A stretch of 64,000 bases of DNA, taken from NCBI RefSeq assembly GCF_001584185.1, contig NZ_CP013234.1, forward strand, positions 4,464,001 through 4,528,000, in the 5' to 3' direction. Below are positions 19,377 to 28,491 of this stretch, piece by piece. Every line of letters starts with the position of its first letter. The first letter of the stretch is position 1. The notes under the pieces are model-generated. The model ran no database searches. It was given only the letters and a program-made list of their open reading frames with translations, and was not told the DNA's origin. Position numbers and translations under genes: made by a program. The DNA is from Collimonas pratensis. Its GTDB lineage: Bacteria > Pseudomonadota > Gammaproteobacteria > Burkholderiales > Burkholderiaceae_D.

Positions 19377-20830
19377 TTTTTGGTTCCGCTTTCCTGTTCA
19401 CCGTCTTGCTCACTCTTCTGCTCATTATTCAATTCCTTCACTTCTGCAATTTCTTTCACTTCTTCAATTCCTGTTTGCGGCATTGCAATCTGCGCCGGCA
19501 TCACAGCGGCACATGCGACCCGGTAACGTTCCGACAAGGCGTCATACAGCGGCGGCGCAAAGAAACGCGAAACGCGGCTGGCGATCAGCGCCGTCGCCAT
19601 CAGCGAGATCACCAGTGCATGGCCGTTGATCATTTCCATCACGATCACGAAGGCAGTGATCGGCGATTGCGTCACCGCCGCCAGATAGCCCACCATCGCC
19701 AGCGCAATCAACATCTCCAGGGAGGTATTGCCGAACACCTGGTGCAGCAGATTGCCGAAACCGGCGCCGATCGACAAGGACGGCGCGAAAATCCCGCCCG
19801 GAATCCCCGGCAGGTAGGACGACACCATCGACGCCATTTTCAGGAATGGATAAAACACCGACAGCTGCTGATGCCCTTCCAGCAAACCCTTGGCCTCGAC
19901 ATAGCCGCTACCGAAAGTAGCACCGCCGGCAATGATGCCGATCAGCGCGACCGCCAGGCCGCACAGCGCGCCGAAGGCGATCGGACGGTTGCTGCGCAGA
20001 TCCTGCAGCCGGGCTGGAATCCAGCGCTTGGTATTCAGCAGCAGCCAGCAAAAACAGCCGCCGGCGATGCCGGTAAGAATCCCGGTCACCAATACCGCCA
20101 GCGCCAGCATGTCGGTCAGCGCGCTGTTGATGTGAATGGTGCCGAAATAGGTATAGTTGCCGTTCAAGCCCAAGGCCACCGCACCGGCAAAAATAATCAC
20201 AGTAATCACCACGCCGCTGGCTCTGTGTTCAAAGCTGCGCGTCAATTCTTCAATCGCAAACACAATCCCGGCCAGCGGTGTGTTGAATGCCGCCGACAAG
20301 CCGGCCGCAGCCCCCGCCAGGATCAAGCGCCGCTCCAGCGCTGCGCTGGCGCGCGGATACAGGCGCCGCAGATTGAACATCAGCGCCGCGCCGACCTGCA
20401 CTGTCGGACCTTCGCGGCCGATGGTGAAGCCGCCCAGGATGCCGATGAAGGAGACGCCGATCTTGCCCAGCAATAGCTTGATCGATAGCAGCGACTGGCC
20501 GCGCCGGGTGGTGTCTTCTTCCAGCGTGGCGATCACTTGCGGAATGCCGCTGCCCTCGGAGCCGGGAAAATAGCGGCGTGTGGCCCATACGCACAGCGCG
20601 CCGACCGCCGGCGTGATAAACAGCGGCAGCCAGAAATGCGATTGCTGCATGGAGCGGAACATGCCGAAACCGACATCCATCAGCCAGGCATACAGCACCG
20701 CAACCAGCCCGACCAGCACCGCCCCCATCCACAAAATGCCGTATTTACGCCAAGCGCGCCGTACCTGACGCAGCGTCTGATCGGAAAAACTAGGGGGAAG
20801 CGGATTCATTGGAATTGGGCGCAAAGACAT
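19373..20830 (-). CDS. clcA: ClC-type chloride/proton antiporter
   Basis: A 485-residue ClC membrane protein. All three anion-selectivity motifs are present: GSGIPQ, GREGPTVQVG with the gating glutamate, and GIPGGIFAPS. VFAIEELTRSF retains the inner proton glutamate, so a 2Cl-/H+ antiporter is more likely than a channel. The tail after the last helix is short, acidic and lysine-rich and has no CBS domain. The start may be ATG 20830 or the second methionine at 20809. Such antiporters help in acid resistance and charge balance. Confidence 0.92.
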   Translation of the reverse strand: MSLRPIPMNPLPPSFSDQTLRQVRRAWRKYGILWMGAVLVGLVAVLYAWLMDVGFGMFRSMQQSHFWLPLFITPAVGALCVWATRRYFPGSEGSGIPQVIATLEEDTTRRGQSLLSIKLLLGKIGVSFIGILGGFTIGREGPTVQVGAALMFNLRRLYPRASAALERRLILAGAAAGLSAAFNTPLAGIVFAIEELTRSFEHRASGVVITVIIFAGAVALGLNGNYTYFGTIHINSALTDMLALAVLVTGILTGIAGGCFCWLLLNTKRWIPARLQDLRSNRPIAFGALCGLAVALIGIIAGGATFGSGYVEAKGLLEGHQQLSVFYPFLKMASMVSSYLPGIPGGIFAPSLSIGAGFGNLLHQVFGNTSLEMLIALAMVGYLAAVTQSPITAFVIVMEMINGHALVISLMATALIASRVSRFFAPPLYDALSERYRVACAAVMPAQIAMPQTGIEEVKEIAEVKELNNEQKSEQDGEQESGTKK

Positions 20831-20983
20831 GATTATAAATTATCCCTGCGCAATTCCCGCCAAATTGGCCATAGTCATGTCGATCAAGCCGACACGGCGG
20901 CGGCAGGCCGGCCCAGCCTATGCGTAATAAAAACACAATTAGCCATCTCGGTTGCAGGACGCCGGTGCAAAGAAACAGGCCGT

Positions 20984-21994
20984 CTAGATGTGATAGTTTT
21001 TGAGCCAGGCCTTGACGTTTTTGATATCTTCAAACGCCAGCAAGTCATTCTTGAGAGCATGGATGTTCTGCTGGACGCTCTTGGCCGCGCTTTTCAGATG
21101 CCGCATCGCCAGCAGCGGCGACATGGCCTCCTGCAATCCCAGGTTGAAGCGCATCCGGAACTCTGCTTCCAGCCCCGCAATCTCATCGCGCAGTTCCGCC
21201 GACTGTTCCGTCAGTACTTTGCTGTAGTGCTGCAGATGCTGTTCAGACAGGGAATTGATGCGGCTCTGGTCGATCTGCTCGATTTCCAGCTGCAGTTCCA
21301 GCAAGCCGAGCAGATCCTTCTTGTCATAGGCGATATTCACCCTTTGCATCAGCGCGGTCTTGCGCGCGTGTTCCAGCGGGTCCTGCTCGCGGTCGGGATG
21401 CAGCGCGCTGGCCAGCTTGCGATAGACTTCGCGCACTGACTGGCTGGCCTTGTGCAGTTCTTCCTGCTGCTTGGCTTCCCTGGCGGCAGCCTTGGACGAT
21501 TTTTTGCGTTTTGCCGCGCGCGCATGTTCACGTTGCTGTTCAGCCGACGCATGGGGCTCGCTATCGGCTTCCTGTCCGGATTCCGCCAGGTCCTCCGGCT
21601 GTCCTTCCGCTGCATCGACAGCCGCGCCGCCATGCATCCGGTAGATCCGTTTCAGGTCCGCGGCATCGCTGTCGACTATGATGGCGGCGCCGACGGAACA
21701 GATGATGTGGCTGATTTTTTCCTGGTCGTGCCGGCTCAGGCCTTTCGCCGAGTAGGCATCGTCCAGCAGGCGCACCAGCTGCGCCACCAGTGCGTGGTAG
21801 CTGCGCATCAGCGGCTGGTACTGGCTGGCGTAGTACTGCTGGTGCAAGGGAATCACTTCCTGCCATGCCGCCAGCAGCTGGCGTTCGGTCTCCAGTTTCC
21901 TGAGCAGCGCATTGAAGATTTTCTGCGCGGGCGACAGGCTGGCCTGGCCGTGCTGTTCGACGACGTTGAGCGCCTTGTTGTCTGTTTTTTTCAT
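20984..21994 (-). CDS. J-domain (DnaJ-like) protein of unknown role
   Basis: A 336-residue cytoplasmic protein from ATG 21994. The N-terminal 120 residues are helical (SPAQKIFNALLRKLETERQL). Residues about 125-180 are a highly charged, low-complexity linker rich in Glu, Ala and Lys. A J-domain-like segment then reads VREVYRKLASALHPDRE with HPD at residues 199-201, and a coiled-coil-rich C-terminus follows. HPD is the Hsp70-stimulating tripeptide, so the protein probably recruits DnaK to a client. No zinc finger or Gly/Phe region of true DnaJ is present. The track-length start at 22129 adds 45 residues without a ribosome binding site. Confidence 0.75.
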   Translation of the reverse strand: MKKTDNKALNVVEQHGQASLSPAQKIFNALLRKLETERQLLAAWQEVIPLHQQYYASQYQPLMRSYHALVAQLVRLLDDAYSAKGLSRHDQEKISHIICSVGAAIIVDSDAADLKRIYRMHGGAAVDAAEGQPEDLAESGQEADSEPHASAEQQREHARAAKRKKSSKAAAREAKQQEELHKASQSVREVYRKLASALHPDREQDPLEHARKTALMQRVNIAYDKKDLLGLLELQLEIEQIDQSRINSLSEQHLQHYSKVLTEQSAELRDEIAGLEAEFRMRFNLGLQEAMSPLLAMRHLKSAAKSVQQNIHALKNDLLAFEDIKNVKAWLKNYHI

Positions 21995-22186
21995 CGCTTG
22001 CTTTACCGCGGATTGGGGTGTGATTATAAGTGCCTCTGGCGACGCGCAGCAGAAACCTGCCAAGGGGCGTATCATCTTGTCTTCGCAATAAGTATTCATC
22101 CGTATCCTGCTGTGCCTTGCGGCAATCAATCATAGATTTCCATGCCCTGTTCCACCAACCGGCGACTCCGCCGATAAAACAATCCT

Positions 22187-23782
22187 ATGGCCATCCATTC
22201 CGCCTCCGCGCATTCGAGCGACCAGGTACTGCCCTTCCGTGAATCATTGCTTGCCATGCTGGGCATCGCCTTCGTGGTGATGCTGGTGGCGCTCGATTCG
22301 ACCGTGGTCGGCACTGCGCTGCCCACCATCGTTGCTGAACTGAAAGGCTTTGAGCTGTATGCCTGGGTCGCGACTTCCTACCTGCTGACCTCCGTCATCA
22401 CGGTGCCGATCTTTGGACGGCTGGGCGATTTCTACGGCCGCAAACCCTTCGTGCTGGTCTCCATCATCCTGTTCACCGCCGCCTCCATCCTGTGCGGCAT
22501 GGCCGACAGCATGCTGTGGCTGGTGATTGCGCGCGGCTTGCAAGGCATAGGCGGCGGCATGCTGGTCGGCACCGCGTTTGCCTGCATTCCCGACCTGTTC
22601 CCGGGCGCCCACGTGCGCCTGCGCTGGCAAGTGCTGATGAGCACCGCGTTCGGCATCGCCACCGCGGTCGGGCCATCGCTGGGCGGCTTCCTGACCCAGT
22701 ACTGGGGCTGGCGCTGGGTGTTCTATGTCAACCTGCCGGTCGGCGTGCTGTCGCTGTTCTTCGTCTATAAATACCTGCCGCATCTGCGCCATACCCATCC
22801 GGACGCCAAGATCCGCCTCGACTGGCCGGGCGCGCTGCTGATCACCGCCTCGCTCGGCTGCCTGCAACTGTTCGTGGAAATGCTGCCCAAGCATGGCTTG
22901 TCGCTCGCCATGCTGGGCTTGCTGGCGGCCAGCATCGTCAGTTTCGTCGCGCTGTGGAAATGGGAACATCACACGCCGCAGCCGATCCTGCCTTTCGACC
23001 TGCTGCTCGATCCCAAGTTATCGGTCCTGTTCCTGCTGTCGGTGCTGAGCGGCTTCTCCATGTTTTCGCTGATGTTCTATGCGCCGCTGCTGTACCAGGG
23101 CGGCTTCGGCCTGTCGCCGCAGGAAGCCGGGCTGCTGATCACGCCGCTGGTGGCCTGCATCATGGTCGGCAGCATTTCCAACGGCCGCATCATCCCGCGC
23201 CTGAAGAATCCCAACATCATGCTCTACATCGGCTTCAGCCTGCTGGCGCTGTCCTGCCTGGGCGTGGTGATTTCCAACCGCTGGACCTCGCATGGCGTGA
23301 TCGCCGGCTTCATGCTGACCGGTGGCCTCGGACTGGGTTTCATCCTGCCCAACCTGACCATCTTCATCCAGCAGGAAGCCGGCCGCGAACACCTCGGCAT
23401 CGCCACCGCGCTGATGCAATCGCTGCGCATGATCGGCAGCATGCTGGGCACCGCCATCATCGGCACCCTGATCAACCACATGTATGCCGGCAGCGTGCGG
23501 CAGGCGCTGGCGGAACAGAAAGCCGATGCCTGGTTCAGCAGTTTCGCCGATCCGCAAATCCTCATCAGCCATGAGACCCAGACCACGGTGCTGGCGCAAC
23601 TGGCGAGCGCCGGCCATCAAGGCCAGTTGCTGCTGGAAGCCGCGCGCGAAGCGCTGATCGGATCTATCCACATGGGCGTCGGCCTGGCGGTCGTAGTCAC
23701 CGGCATCGCACTCTGGCTGGTGAGCAAAGTGCCGCCGATTACCCTGCACATCAAACCCGAAGCAGGCGCGGTCACGGAATAG
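22187..23782 (+). CDS. DHA2 (14-span) MFS multidrug exporter
   Basis: A 531-residue exporter of the DHA2 drug:proton antiporter family. MLVALDSTVVGTALPTI is the DHA2 helix-1 motif, GRLGDFYGRKP is the loop 2-3 motif A, and RGLQGIGGGML plus GPSLGGFLTQYWGWRWVFYV is the antiporter motif C region. About 14 membrane helices can be counted. Substrates might be drugs or lipophilic metabolites. It is monocistronic, with a strong terminator after it, and is transcribed away from the J-domain gene. No membrane fusion partner (EmrA type) is adjacent. Confidence 0.9.
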   Translation: MAIHSASAHSSDQVLPFRESLLAMLGIAFVVMLVALDSTVVGTALPTIVAELKGFELYAWVATSYLLTSVITVPIFGRLGDFYGRKPFVLVSIILFTAASILCGMADSMLWLVIARGLQGIGGGMLVGTAFACIPDLFPGAHVRLRWQVLMSTAFGIATAVGPSLGGFLTQYWGWRWVFYVNLPVGVLSLFFVYKYLPHLRHTHPDAKIRLDWPGALLITASLGCLQLFVEMLPKHGLSLAMLGLLAASIVSFVALWKWEHHTPQPILPFDLLLDPKLSVLFLLSVLSGFSMFSLMFYAPLLYQGGFGLSPQEAGLLITPLVACIMVGSISNGRIIPRLKNPNIMLYIGFSLLALSCLGVVISNRWTSHGVIAGFMLTGGLGLGFILPNLTIFIQQEAGREHLGIATALMQSLRMIGSMLGTAIIGTLINHMYAGSVRQALAEQKADAWFSSFADPQILISHETQTTVLAQLASAGHQGQLLLEAAREALIGSIHMGVGLAVVVTGIALWLVSKVPPITLHIKPEAGAVTE

Positions 23783-23790
23783 ACAAGCGG

Positions 23791-23832
23791 CACAGACCGG
23801 GCCAGCGGCAGGCCCGCCCGGTCTGCGTTTTT
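23791..23832 (+). terminator. Strong intrinsic terminator after the DHA2 gene
   Basis: CAGACCGGGC pairs with GCCCGGTCTG across a GC-rich loop, and CGTTTTT follows. It begins nine bases after the stop codon. Confidence 0.88.
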
Positions 23833-23958
23833 GGCTTAGTTTCCGGCTTCAACACTACCTCACAAAGCGTTACATCTCACACCGTCTCGAAGCACCTGTA
23901 TCAGTCTGTCGGTGGCATCCTGAAGTCCTGGTAACTCATTTCACTCAGGACAGACATC

Positions 23959-24087
23959 ATGAAAAAGCTCATTGCCTCACTGGTGCTTGGCACCATCCTC
24001 AGCACCTTGCTGAGCGGCTGTATCGTGGCGCCAATCGGCCCCGGCTATTACCGTCCGCACTACTACCATCCTTACGACCGCTACTAA
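23959..24087 (+). CDS. Small lipoprotein, 42 residues
   Basis: MKKLIASLVLGTILSTLLSG followed by Cys21 is a classic lipoprotein signal with lipobox LSGC. The remaining 21 residues are rich in Tyr, His and Pro (GPGYYRPHYYHPYDRY) and resemble the tails of many small proteobacterial envelope lipoproteins. AGGA at 23946-23949 provides a ribosome binding site. Such proteins are too short for standard gene calls. The function is unknown; the His/Tyr-rich tail could bind metal, but nothing proves it. Confidence 0.75.
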   Translation: MKKLIASLVLGTILSTLLSGCIVAPIGPGYYRPHYYHPYDRY

Positions 24088-24220
24088 GTAGTAAGTAAAA
24101 GTAAGTGCACTTAAGCAATACCAGGGCATCAGTATAATTGCCGATCGGAAATTTCAAAACGCCTCAGGTTTGAATTTCCCATCGAATACATTGCCATACA
24201 AAAATAAACACGGAGCCATT

Positions 24221-24679
24221 ATGAAACTGATCCACAAACTCGTCCTTCCCCTGCTGCTGGCGCCGACACTGCTGCCGCTTGCCGCCCATGCCGACGAACC
24301 CGGCCATCACGGCGCCTATCTGCATGCGCTGGCTGATTTGCACGTCGCGCGCTGGCTGATCGACCATCGTCCCGGCGACAACTGGGTCATGGGCCGCAAC
24401 GAGCAGATCGCCCTGGCTGAGATCGATGCCGCAACGCGCGAGATCACCCAGCTGGGCGCCGATGTCGGCAAGGATGTCTATCATGAAGAGCGCCCGGACG
24501 CCCGCCCGGACCACCGCGGCCGCCTGCATGATGCGGTAGAGGCGCTGGAACGCGCGCGCAGCGATGTTGCTCAGCGTGAAGACGATCCGCGCGTATTCGG
24601 CCTGCAGCAGCACGCCATGCATCGCATCGAAATGGCCAAGCACGCGACTGAAGACGCCATGCGCGACGCCGGTTATTAA
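24221..24679 (+). CDS. Exported protein of unknown function
   Basis: A 152-residue protein from ATG 24221 with GGAG six bases upstream. MKLIHKLVLPLLLAPTLLPL ending AAHA before DEPGHH is a signal peptide, so it is periplasmic. The mature part is short, charged and helical, with many His, Asp and Arg residues (DVYHEERPDARPDHRGRLHD). I recognise no named family. A frame start at 24170 would add 17 residues before the signal peptide and is rejected. A bidirectional terminator follows immediately. Confidence 0.75.
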   Translation: MKLIHKLVLPLLLAPTLLPLAAHADEPGHHGAYLHALADLHVARWLIDHRPGDNWVMGRNEQIALAEIDAATREITQLGADVGKDVYHEERPDARPDHRGRLHDAVEALERARSDVAQREDDPRVFGLQQHAMHRIEMAKHATEDAMRDAGY

Positions 24680-24699
24680 GAACTGCAGTCTGGAATTGA

Positions 24700-24736
24700 A
24701 AAAGGGGCAAGCCGCGCGCTTGCCCCTTTTCTTTTT
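24700..24736. terminator. Bidirectional terminator between exported protein and CysB-type gene
   Basis: AAAAGGGGCAAG pairs with CTTGCCCCTTTT, flanked by A-runs on one side and T-runs on the other, so it can end transcription from both convergent genes. Confidence 0.9.
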
Positions 24737-24747
24737 TACTGGCCGGC

Positions 24748-25689
24748 TTACAGCTCGTACATGTCCTTCTCGCCGTTCATCACCTGCTCGATCAGCTTGC
24801 GGTTCATGGTCGGCGCCAGCAGCTCGATGAAGGTATACACATAGCTGCGCAGGTAGGCGCCCTGCTTGACCGCCGCCCGCGAGATGTTGGTGCCGAACAG
24901 ATGGCCGACCGGAATCGAACGCAAGCCGGTGTCGCGCTCGGCATCGAACGCCATGCCGGCGATGATGCCGACGCCCATGCCCAGCTCGACGTAAGTCTTG
25001 ATGACATCGGCATCGATGGCTTCCAGCAAGACGTCCGGCTTCAGGTTGCGCAAGGAAAACGCATGGTCGATTTTGGTGCGGCCGGTGAAGGCGCTGTCAT
25101 AGGTAATCAAGGGAAAGGCGGCGATTTCTTCCAGCGTGATCGCCTTCGACTGCAGCAAGGGATGATCGGGCGGCACCACCACCACGTGTTCCCATTGATA
25201 GCAAGGCAAGGTCACCAGGCCGTCGGCATTGACGATGGCTTCGGTCGCCAGCGCCAGGTCGGCCTGGTCGTTGCGCACCATGTCGGCCACCTGCTTCGGA
25301 TTCCCCTGGAGCAATGACAAGCGCACTTTGGGAAATTTCTGGGTAAACGCCTGCACCACTTTCGGCAAGGCATAGCGCGCCTGGGTATGCGTGGTGGCGA
25401 TCGTGAAACTGCCGCTGTCATGCGCGGCGTATTCGTTGCCGATGCGCTTGAGGCCATCGATTTCCTGCATGATCAGCTCGACCGACTTGAGCACCGCCCG
25501 GCCCGGCTCGGTAAGGCCGCGGATACGCTTGCCGTGCCGTGTGAAAATATCAACACCCAGTTCTTCTTCCAGCTCGATGATCGCCTTGGAGACGCCCGGC
25601 TGCGAGGTATACAGCGCCTTGGCCGCCTCGGTCAGGTTGTAATTTTGGCGCACCGCCTCACGGACGAAGCGGAACTGATGGAGATTCAT
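24748..25689 (-). CDS. cysB: CysB-family LysR regulator of sulfur assimilation
   Basis: A 313-residue LysR-type regulator close to CysB/Cbl. The opening MNLHQFRFVREAVRQNYNLTEAAKALYTSQPGVSKAI is the CysB-type winged helix, in which the helix-turn-helix reads LTEAAKALYTSQPGVS. The effector domain includes ATTHTQARYALP, the conserved CysB anion-binding loop containing TTHTQ. CysB activates cys genes in response to O-acetylserine or N-acetylserine. It is divergent from the tauE-cysI-cysN operon across a 243-base AT-rich spacer, so it almost certainly controls that operon. Confidence 0.92.
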   Translation of the reverse strand: MNLHQFRFVREAVRQNYNLTEAAKALYTSQPGVSKAIIELEEELGVDIFTRHGKRIRGLTEPGRAVLKSVELIMQEIDGLKRIGNEYAAHDSGSFTIATTHTQARYALPKVVQAFTQKFPKVRLSLLQGNPKQVADMVRNDQADLALATEAIVNADGLVTLPCYQWEHVVVVPPDHPLLQSKAITLEEIAAFPLITYDSAFTGRTKIDHAFSLRNLKPDVLLEAIDADVIKTYVELGMGVGIIAGMAFDAERDTGLRSIPVGHLFGTNISRAAVKQGAYLRSYVYTFIELLAPTMNRKLIEQVMNGEKDMYEL

Positions 25690-25851
25690 GAATTTTCCTT
25701 GTTTTTTCTCTAATAAGAATCTGTCCGGCCCAACCGGGGGATTGATGAAAACATCGTTTCATCCCAGCAACTATCTACCCGTACCACTCCCTGCTACACT
25801 CAAAGTCCCGCTGCCAGCAAGCGCGCTCCCTGTATTTACATATATCAAATA

Positions 25852-25908
25852 CGCATATAAGCAAATAAATAGTCTGTAGTTGGACATATATGCGAAGTTT
25901 ATTACGAT
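25852..25908 (+). promoter_or_regulatory. Promoter and dyad upstream of the cys operon
   Basis: TTGGAC (25880-25885) and TACGAT (25903-25908) are separated by 17 bases, a good sigma-70 promoter that would start transcription about 18 bases before tauE. CGCATAT (25852-25858) and ATATGCG (25888-25894) form an inverted repeat spanning the -35 box in an unusually AT-rich stretch, a plausible CysB site. CysB sites are loosely defined, so the operator call is tentative. Confidence 0.6.
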
Positions 25909-25932
25909 TCGAGGTGTTTAGTACGAGGTGAT

Positions 25933-26706
25933 ATGACTGTTTCTTATGTAGTGAGCGGTTTTGCCGTCGGATTATTGGTGGGATTGACTGGTGTCGGCGG
26001 CGGCTCACTGATGACGCCTTTGCTGACCCTGCTGTTCGGCATCCATCCCAGCGTTGCTGTGGGCACTGACCTGGCGTTTGCGTCGGTGACCAAGGTCGCC
26101 GGTACGGTTGCGCACCGCTCCAAGGGCACCGTGCGCTGGGACATCGTCAAGCTGCTGTCGCTGGGCGCCTTGCCGGCCGCCATCGGCACCGCGCTGATCC
26201 TCAAGTATTTAGGCGGCATCAGCAATGAAATCGGCCAGGTCATCCGTTACTCGATCGCCATTTCCGTGCTGTTGACCGTGGTCGCGCTGCTGTTCAAAGG
26301 CAAGCTGCAGTTGTGGCTGAACGCGCATCCGGAAAAGCAGCTGCAAGGCAGGAACCTGACGATCGCCACCGTGGTCGCCGGCCTGACATTGGGTGCACTG
26401 GTGACCATGTCGTCGATCGGCGCCGGCGCCGTCGGCGCGACTATCCTGGTGCTGCTGTACCCGCGGCTGTCGCCGGCCGAAGTGGCGGGCACCGACATCG
26501 CCTACGCGGTGCCGCTGACCGCCATCGCCGCGCTCGGCCACTGGTGGCTGGGATCGATCGACTGGAACTTGCTGGGTTCGCTGTTGCTGGGTTCGGTGCC
26601 CGGCATCACGCTCGGTTCGCTGGCCGCACGTTCGGTGCCGGAAAAATTCCTGCGCGGCCTCTTGGCCGTAACGCTGACCAGCGTCGCAGTGAAACTGATT
26701 TATTAA
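25933..26706 (+). CDS. TauE/SafE (TSUP) family membrane transporter
   Basis: A 257-residue protein with about eight membrane helices and the two repeated TSUP motifs, GLTGVGGGSLMTPLLTLLFGI near residue 18 and GALVTMSSIGAGAVGATILVLLYP near 155. The family moves sulfite, sulfoacetate or related sulfur anions. As the first gene of the cysteine biosynthesis operon, 87 bases before cysI, it may export excess sulfite or import sulfate; the direction cannot be decided from sequence. No cysPTWA sulfate importer is in the window. Confidence 0.85.
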   Translation: MTVSYVVSGFAVGLLVGLTGVGGGSLMTPLLTLLFGIHPSVAVGTDLAFASVTKVAGTVAHRSKGTVRWDIVKLLSLGALPAAIGTALILKYLGGISNEIGQVIRYSIAISVLLTVVALLFKGKLQLWLNAHPEKQLQGRNLTIATVVAGLTLGALVTMSSIGAGAVGATILVLLYPRLSPAEVAGTDIAYAVPLTAIAALGHWWLGSIDWNLLGSLLLGSVPGITLGSLAARSVPEKFLRGLLAVTLTSVAVKLIY

Positions 26707-26793
26707 GGAGCCGCAGTACGCGGCTCCCGCATTCGTTTTGAAACAGTTGCAAAGGCGTGGCGCAGCTAGCCACAACCCATAAGGAAGACAAAG

Positions 26794-28491
26794 ATGTATC
26801 GCTACGATCAATACGATCACCAGATAGTCAAGGAACGGGTTGCGCAGTACCGCGACCAGGTGCGCCGCCGTTTGTCGGATGAACTGACAGAAGAGGAATT
26901 CCTGCCGCTGCGCCTGCAGAACGGCCTCTACATGCAGCGCCATGCCTACATGCTGCGGATCGCCGTGCCTTACGGCATGCTGTCCACAGCCCAGGTACGC
27001 ATGTTCGCCCATATCGCCCGCACCTACGACCGCGGCTACGGCCATTTCACCACGCGGCAGAACATCCAGTTCAACTGGATCAACCTGGAGCAGTCGCCGG
27101 ACATCCTGGCGGAACTGGCGACGGTGGAAATGCACGCGATCCAGACTTCCGGCAATTGCATCCGCAACACCACTTCCGACGAACTGGCCGGCGTTGCCGC
27201 CGACGAGATCATCGATCCGCGTCCGTACGCCGAAATCATCCGCGAATGGAGTACCTTCCATCCCGAATTCGCTTTCCTGCCGCGCAAATTCAAGATCGCC
27301 ATCAGCGGTTCCGAACAGGACCGCGCCGCCACGGCAGTGCATGACATCGGCCTGCACGTGGTCAAGAACGCTGAAGGCGAAGTCGGCTTCCGTTTCCTGG
27401 TCGGCGGCGGCATGGGCCGTACGCCGATCATCGGCAGCGTGATCCGCGAATTCCTGCCATGGCAGCACGCCCTGACTTACCTGGAAGCGGTCCTGCGCGT
27501 CTACAACCAGCACGGCCGCCGCGACAACAAGTACAAGGCACGCATCAAGATCCTGGTGAAAGCACTCGGCGCGGAAGAATTCGGCCGCCAGGTGGAAGCC
27601 GAATGGGCTGACATCAAGGATGGCCCGGCGACCCTGACCGTCGAAGAACTGCAGCGTATCGCCCAGTATTTCGTGCCGCCGCCGTACGAAACCCTGGCCG
27701 CCAGCGATGTCGGCTTCGAGGCGCACAAGGCGGAAAACAAGGGCTTCGCCAACTGGCTGCTGCGCAACGTCAAGGCGCACAAGGTAAGCGGCTATGCCGC
27801 AGTGATCCTGTCGGTCAAGAAAACCGGCGTGCCGCCGGGCGACATCACTGCCGCCCAGCTCGACTTCGTGGCCGACCTGGCCGACCAGTACAGCTTCGGC
27901 GAAGTGCGCATCACCCACGAGCAGAACCTGGTGCTGGCCGACGTCAAGCTGAGCGACCTGTTCACGGTGTGGCAGGCAGTCAAGGCGCAAGGCCTGGCGA
28001 CACCGAATATCGGCCTGCTGACCGACATCATCTGCTGCCCTGGCGGCGATTTCTGCTCGCTGGCGAACGCCAAGTCGATCCCGATCGCGCAAGCGATTGC
28101 CGAAAAATTCGACAACCTCGATTTCCAGCATGACATCGGCGAGATCGAACTGAACATCTCGGGCTGCATCAACGCCTGCGGCCACCATCACGTCGGCAAC
28201 ATCGGCATCCTCGGCGTCGACAAAGATGGTTCCGAGTGGTACCAGGTTTCCATTGGCGGTGCGCAGGGCAACAACACCAGCATCGGCAAGATCATCGGGC
28301 CATCGTTCTCGGCACAGCAAATGCCGGTGGTCATCGAGCGCCTGCTGGATGTGTATGTGAAGCAGCGCCACGAAGAAGAATTGTTTATCGATACCGTGCA
28401 GCGTCTCGGCATCGCGCCGTTCAAGGAATACGTCTACGCCAGTCCGATCCCGACCGGTTACACCCATGGGGAGGATGCCTGTGTCTACTAA
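26794..28491 (+). CDS. cysI: Assimilatory sulfite reductase hemoprotein
   Basis: A 565-residue siroheme/[4Fe-4S] reductase that reduces sulfite to sulfide with six electrons. Both sulfite/nitrite reductase half-domains are visible; the substrate-binding arginines lie in FTTRQNIQFNW and SGNCIRNTT. The cluster cysteines are in CCPGGDFC and GCINACGHH in the C-terminal half. No flavoprotein subunit CysJ is present in the window, so the electron donor may be ferredoxin or a partner encoded elsewhere. Its stop overlaps the start of the DUF934 gene. Confidence 0.93.
   Translation: MYRYDQYDHQIVKERVAQYRDQVRRRLSDELTEEEFLPLRLQNGLYMQRHAYMLRIAVPYGMLSTAQVRMFAHIARTYDRGYGHFTTRQNIQFNWINLEQSPDILAELATVEMHAIQTSGNCIRNTTSDELAGVAADEIIDPRPYAEIIREWSTFHPEFAFLPRKFKIAISGSEQDRAATAVHDIGLHVVKNAEGEVGFRFLVGGGMGRTPIIGSVIREFLPWQHALTYLEAVLRVYNQHGRRDNKYKARIKILVKALGAEEFGRQVEAEWADIKDGPATLTVEELQRIAQYFVPPPYETLAASDVGFEAHKAENKGFANWLLRNVKAHKVSGYAAVILSVKKTGVPPGDITAAQLDFVADLADQYSFGEVRITHEQNLVLADVKLSDLFTVWQAVKAQGLATPNIGLLTDIICCPGGDFCSLANAKSIPIAQAIAEKFDNLDFQHDIGEIELNISGCINACGHHHVGNIGILGVDKDGSEWYQVSIGGAQGNNTSIGKIIGPSFSAQQMPVVIERLLDVYVKQRHEEELFIDTVQRLGIAPFKEYVYASPIPTGYTHGEDACVY

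Noticed and set aside
23959..24140. CRISPR-like or tandem repeat around the TAGTAAGTAAAAGTAAGT stretch
   Set aside because: Only a few imperfect short repeats, no regular spacers; ordinary low-complexity spacer.
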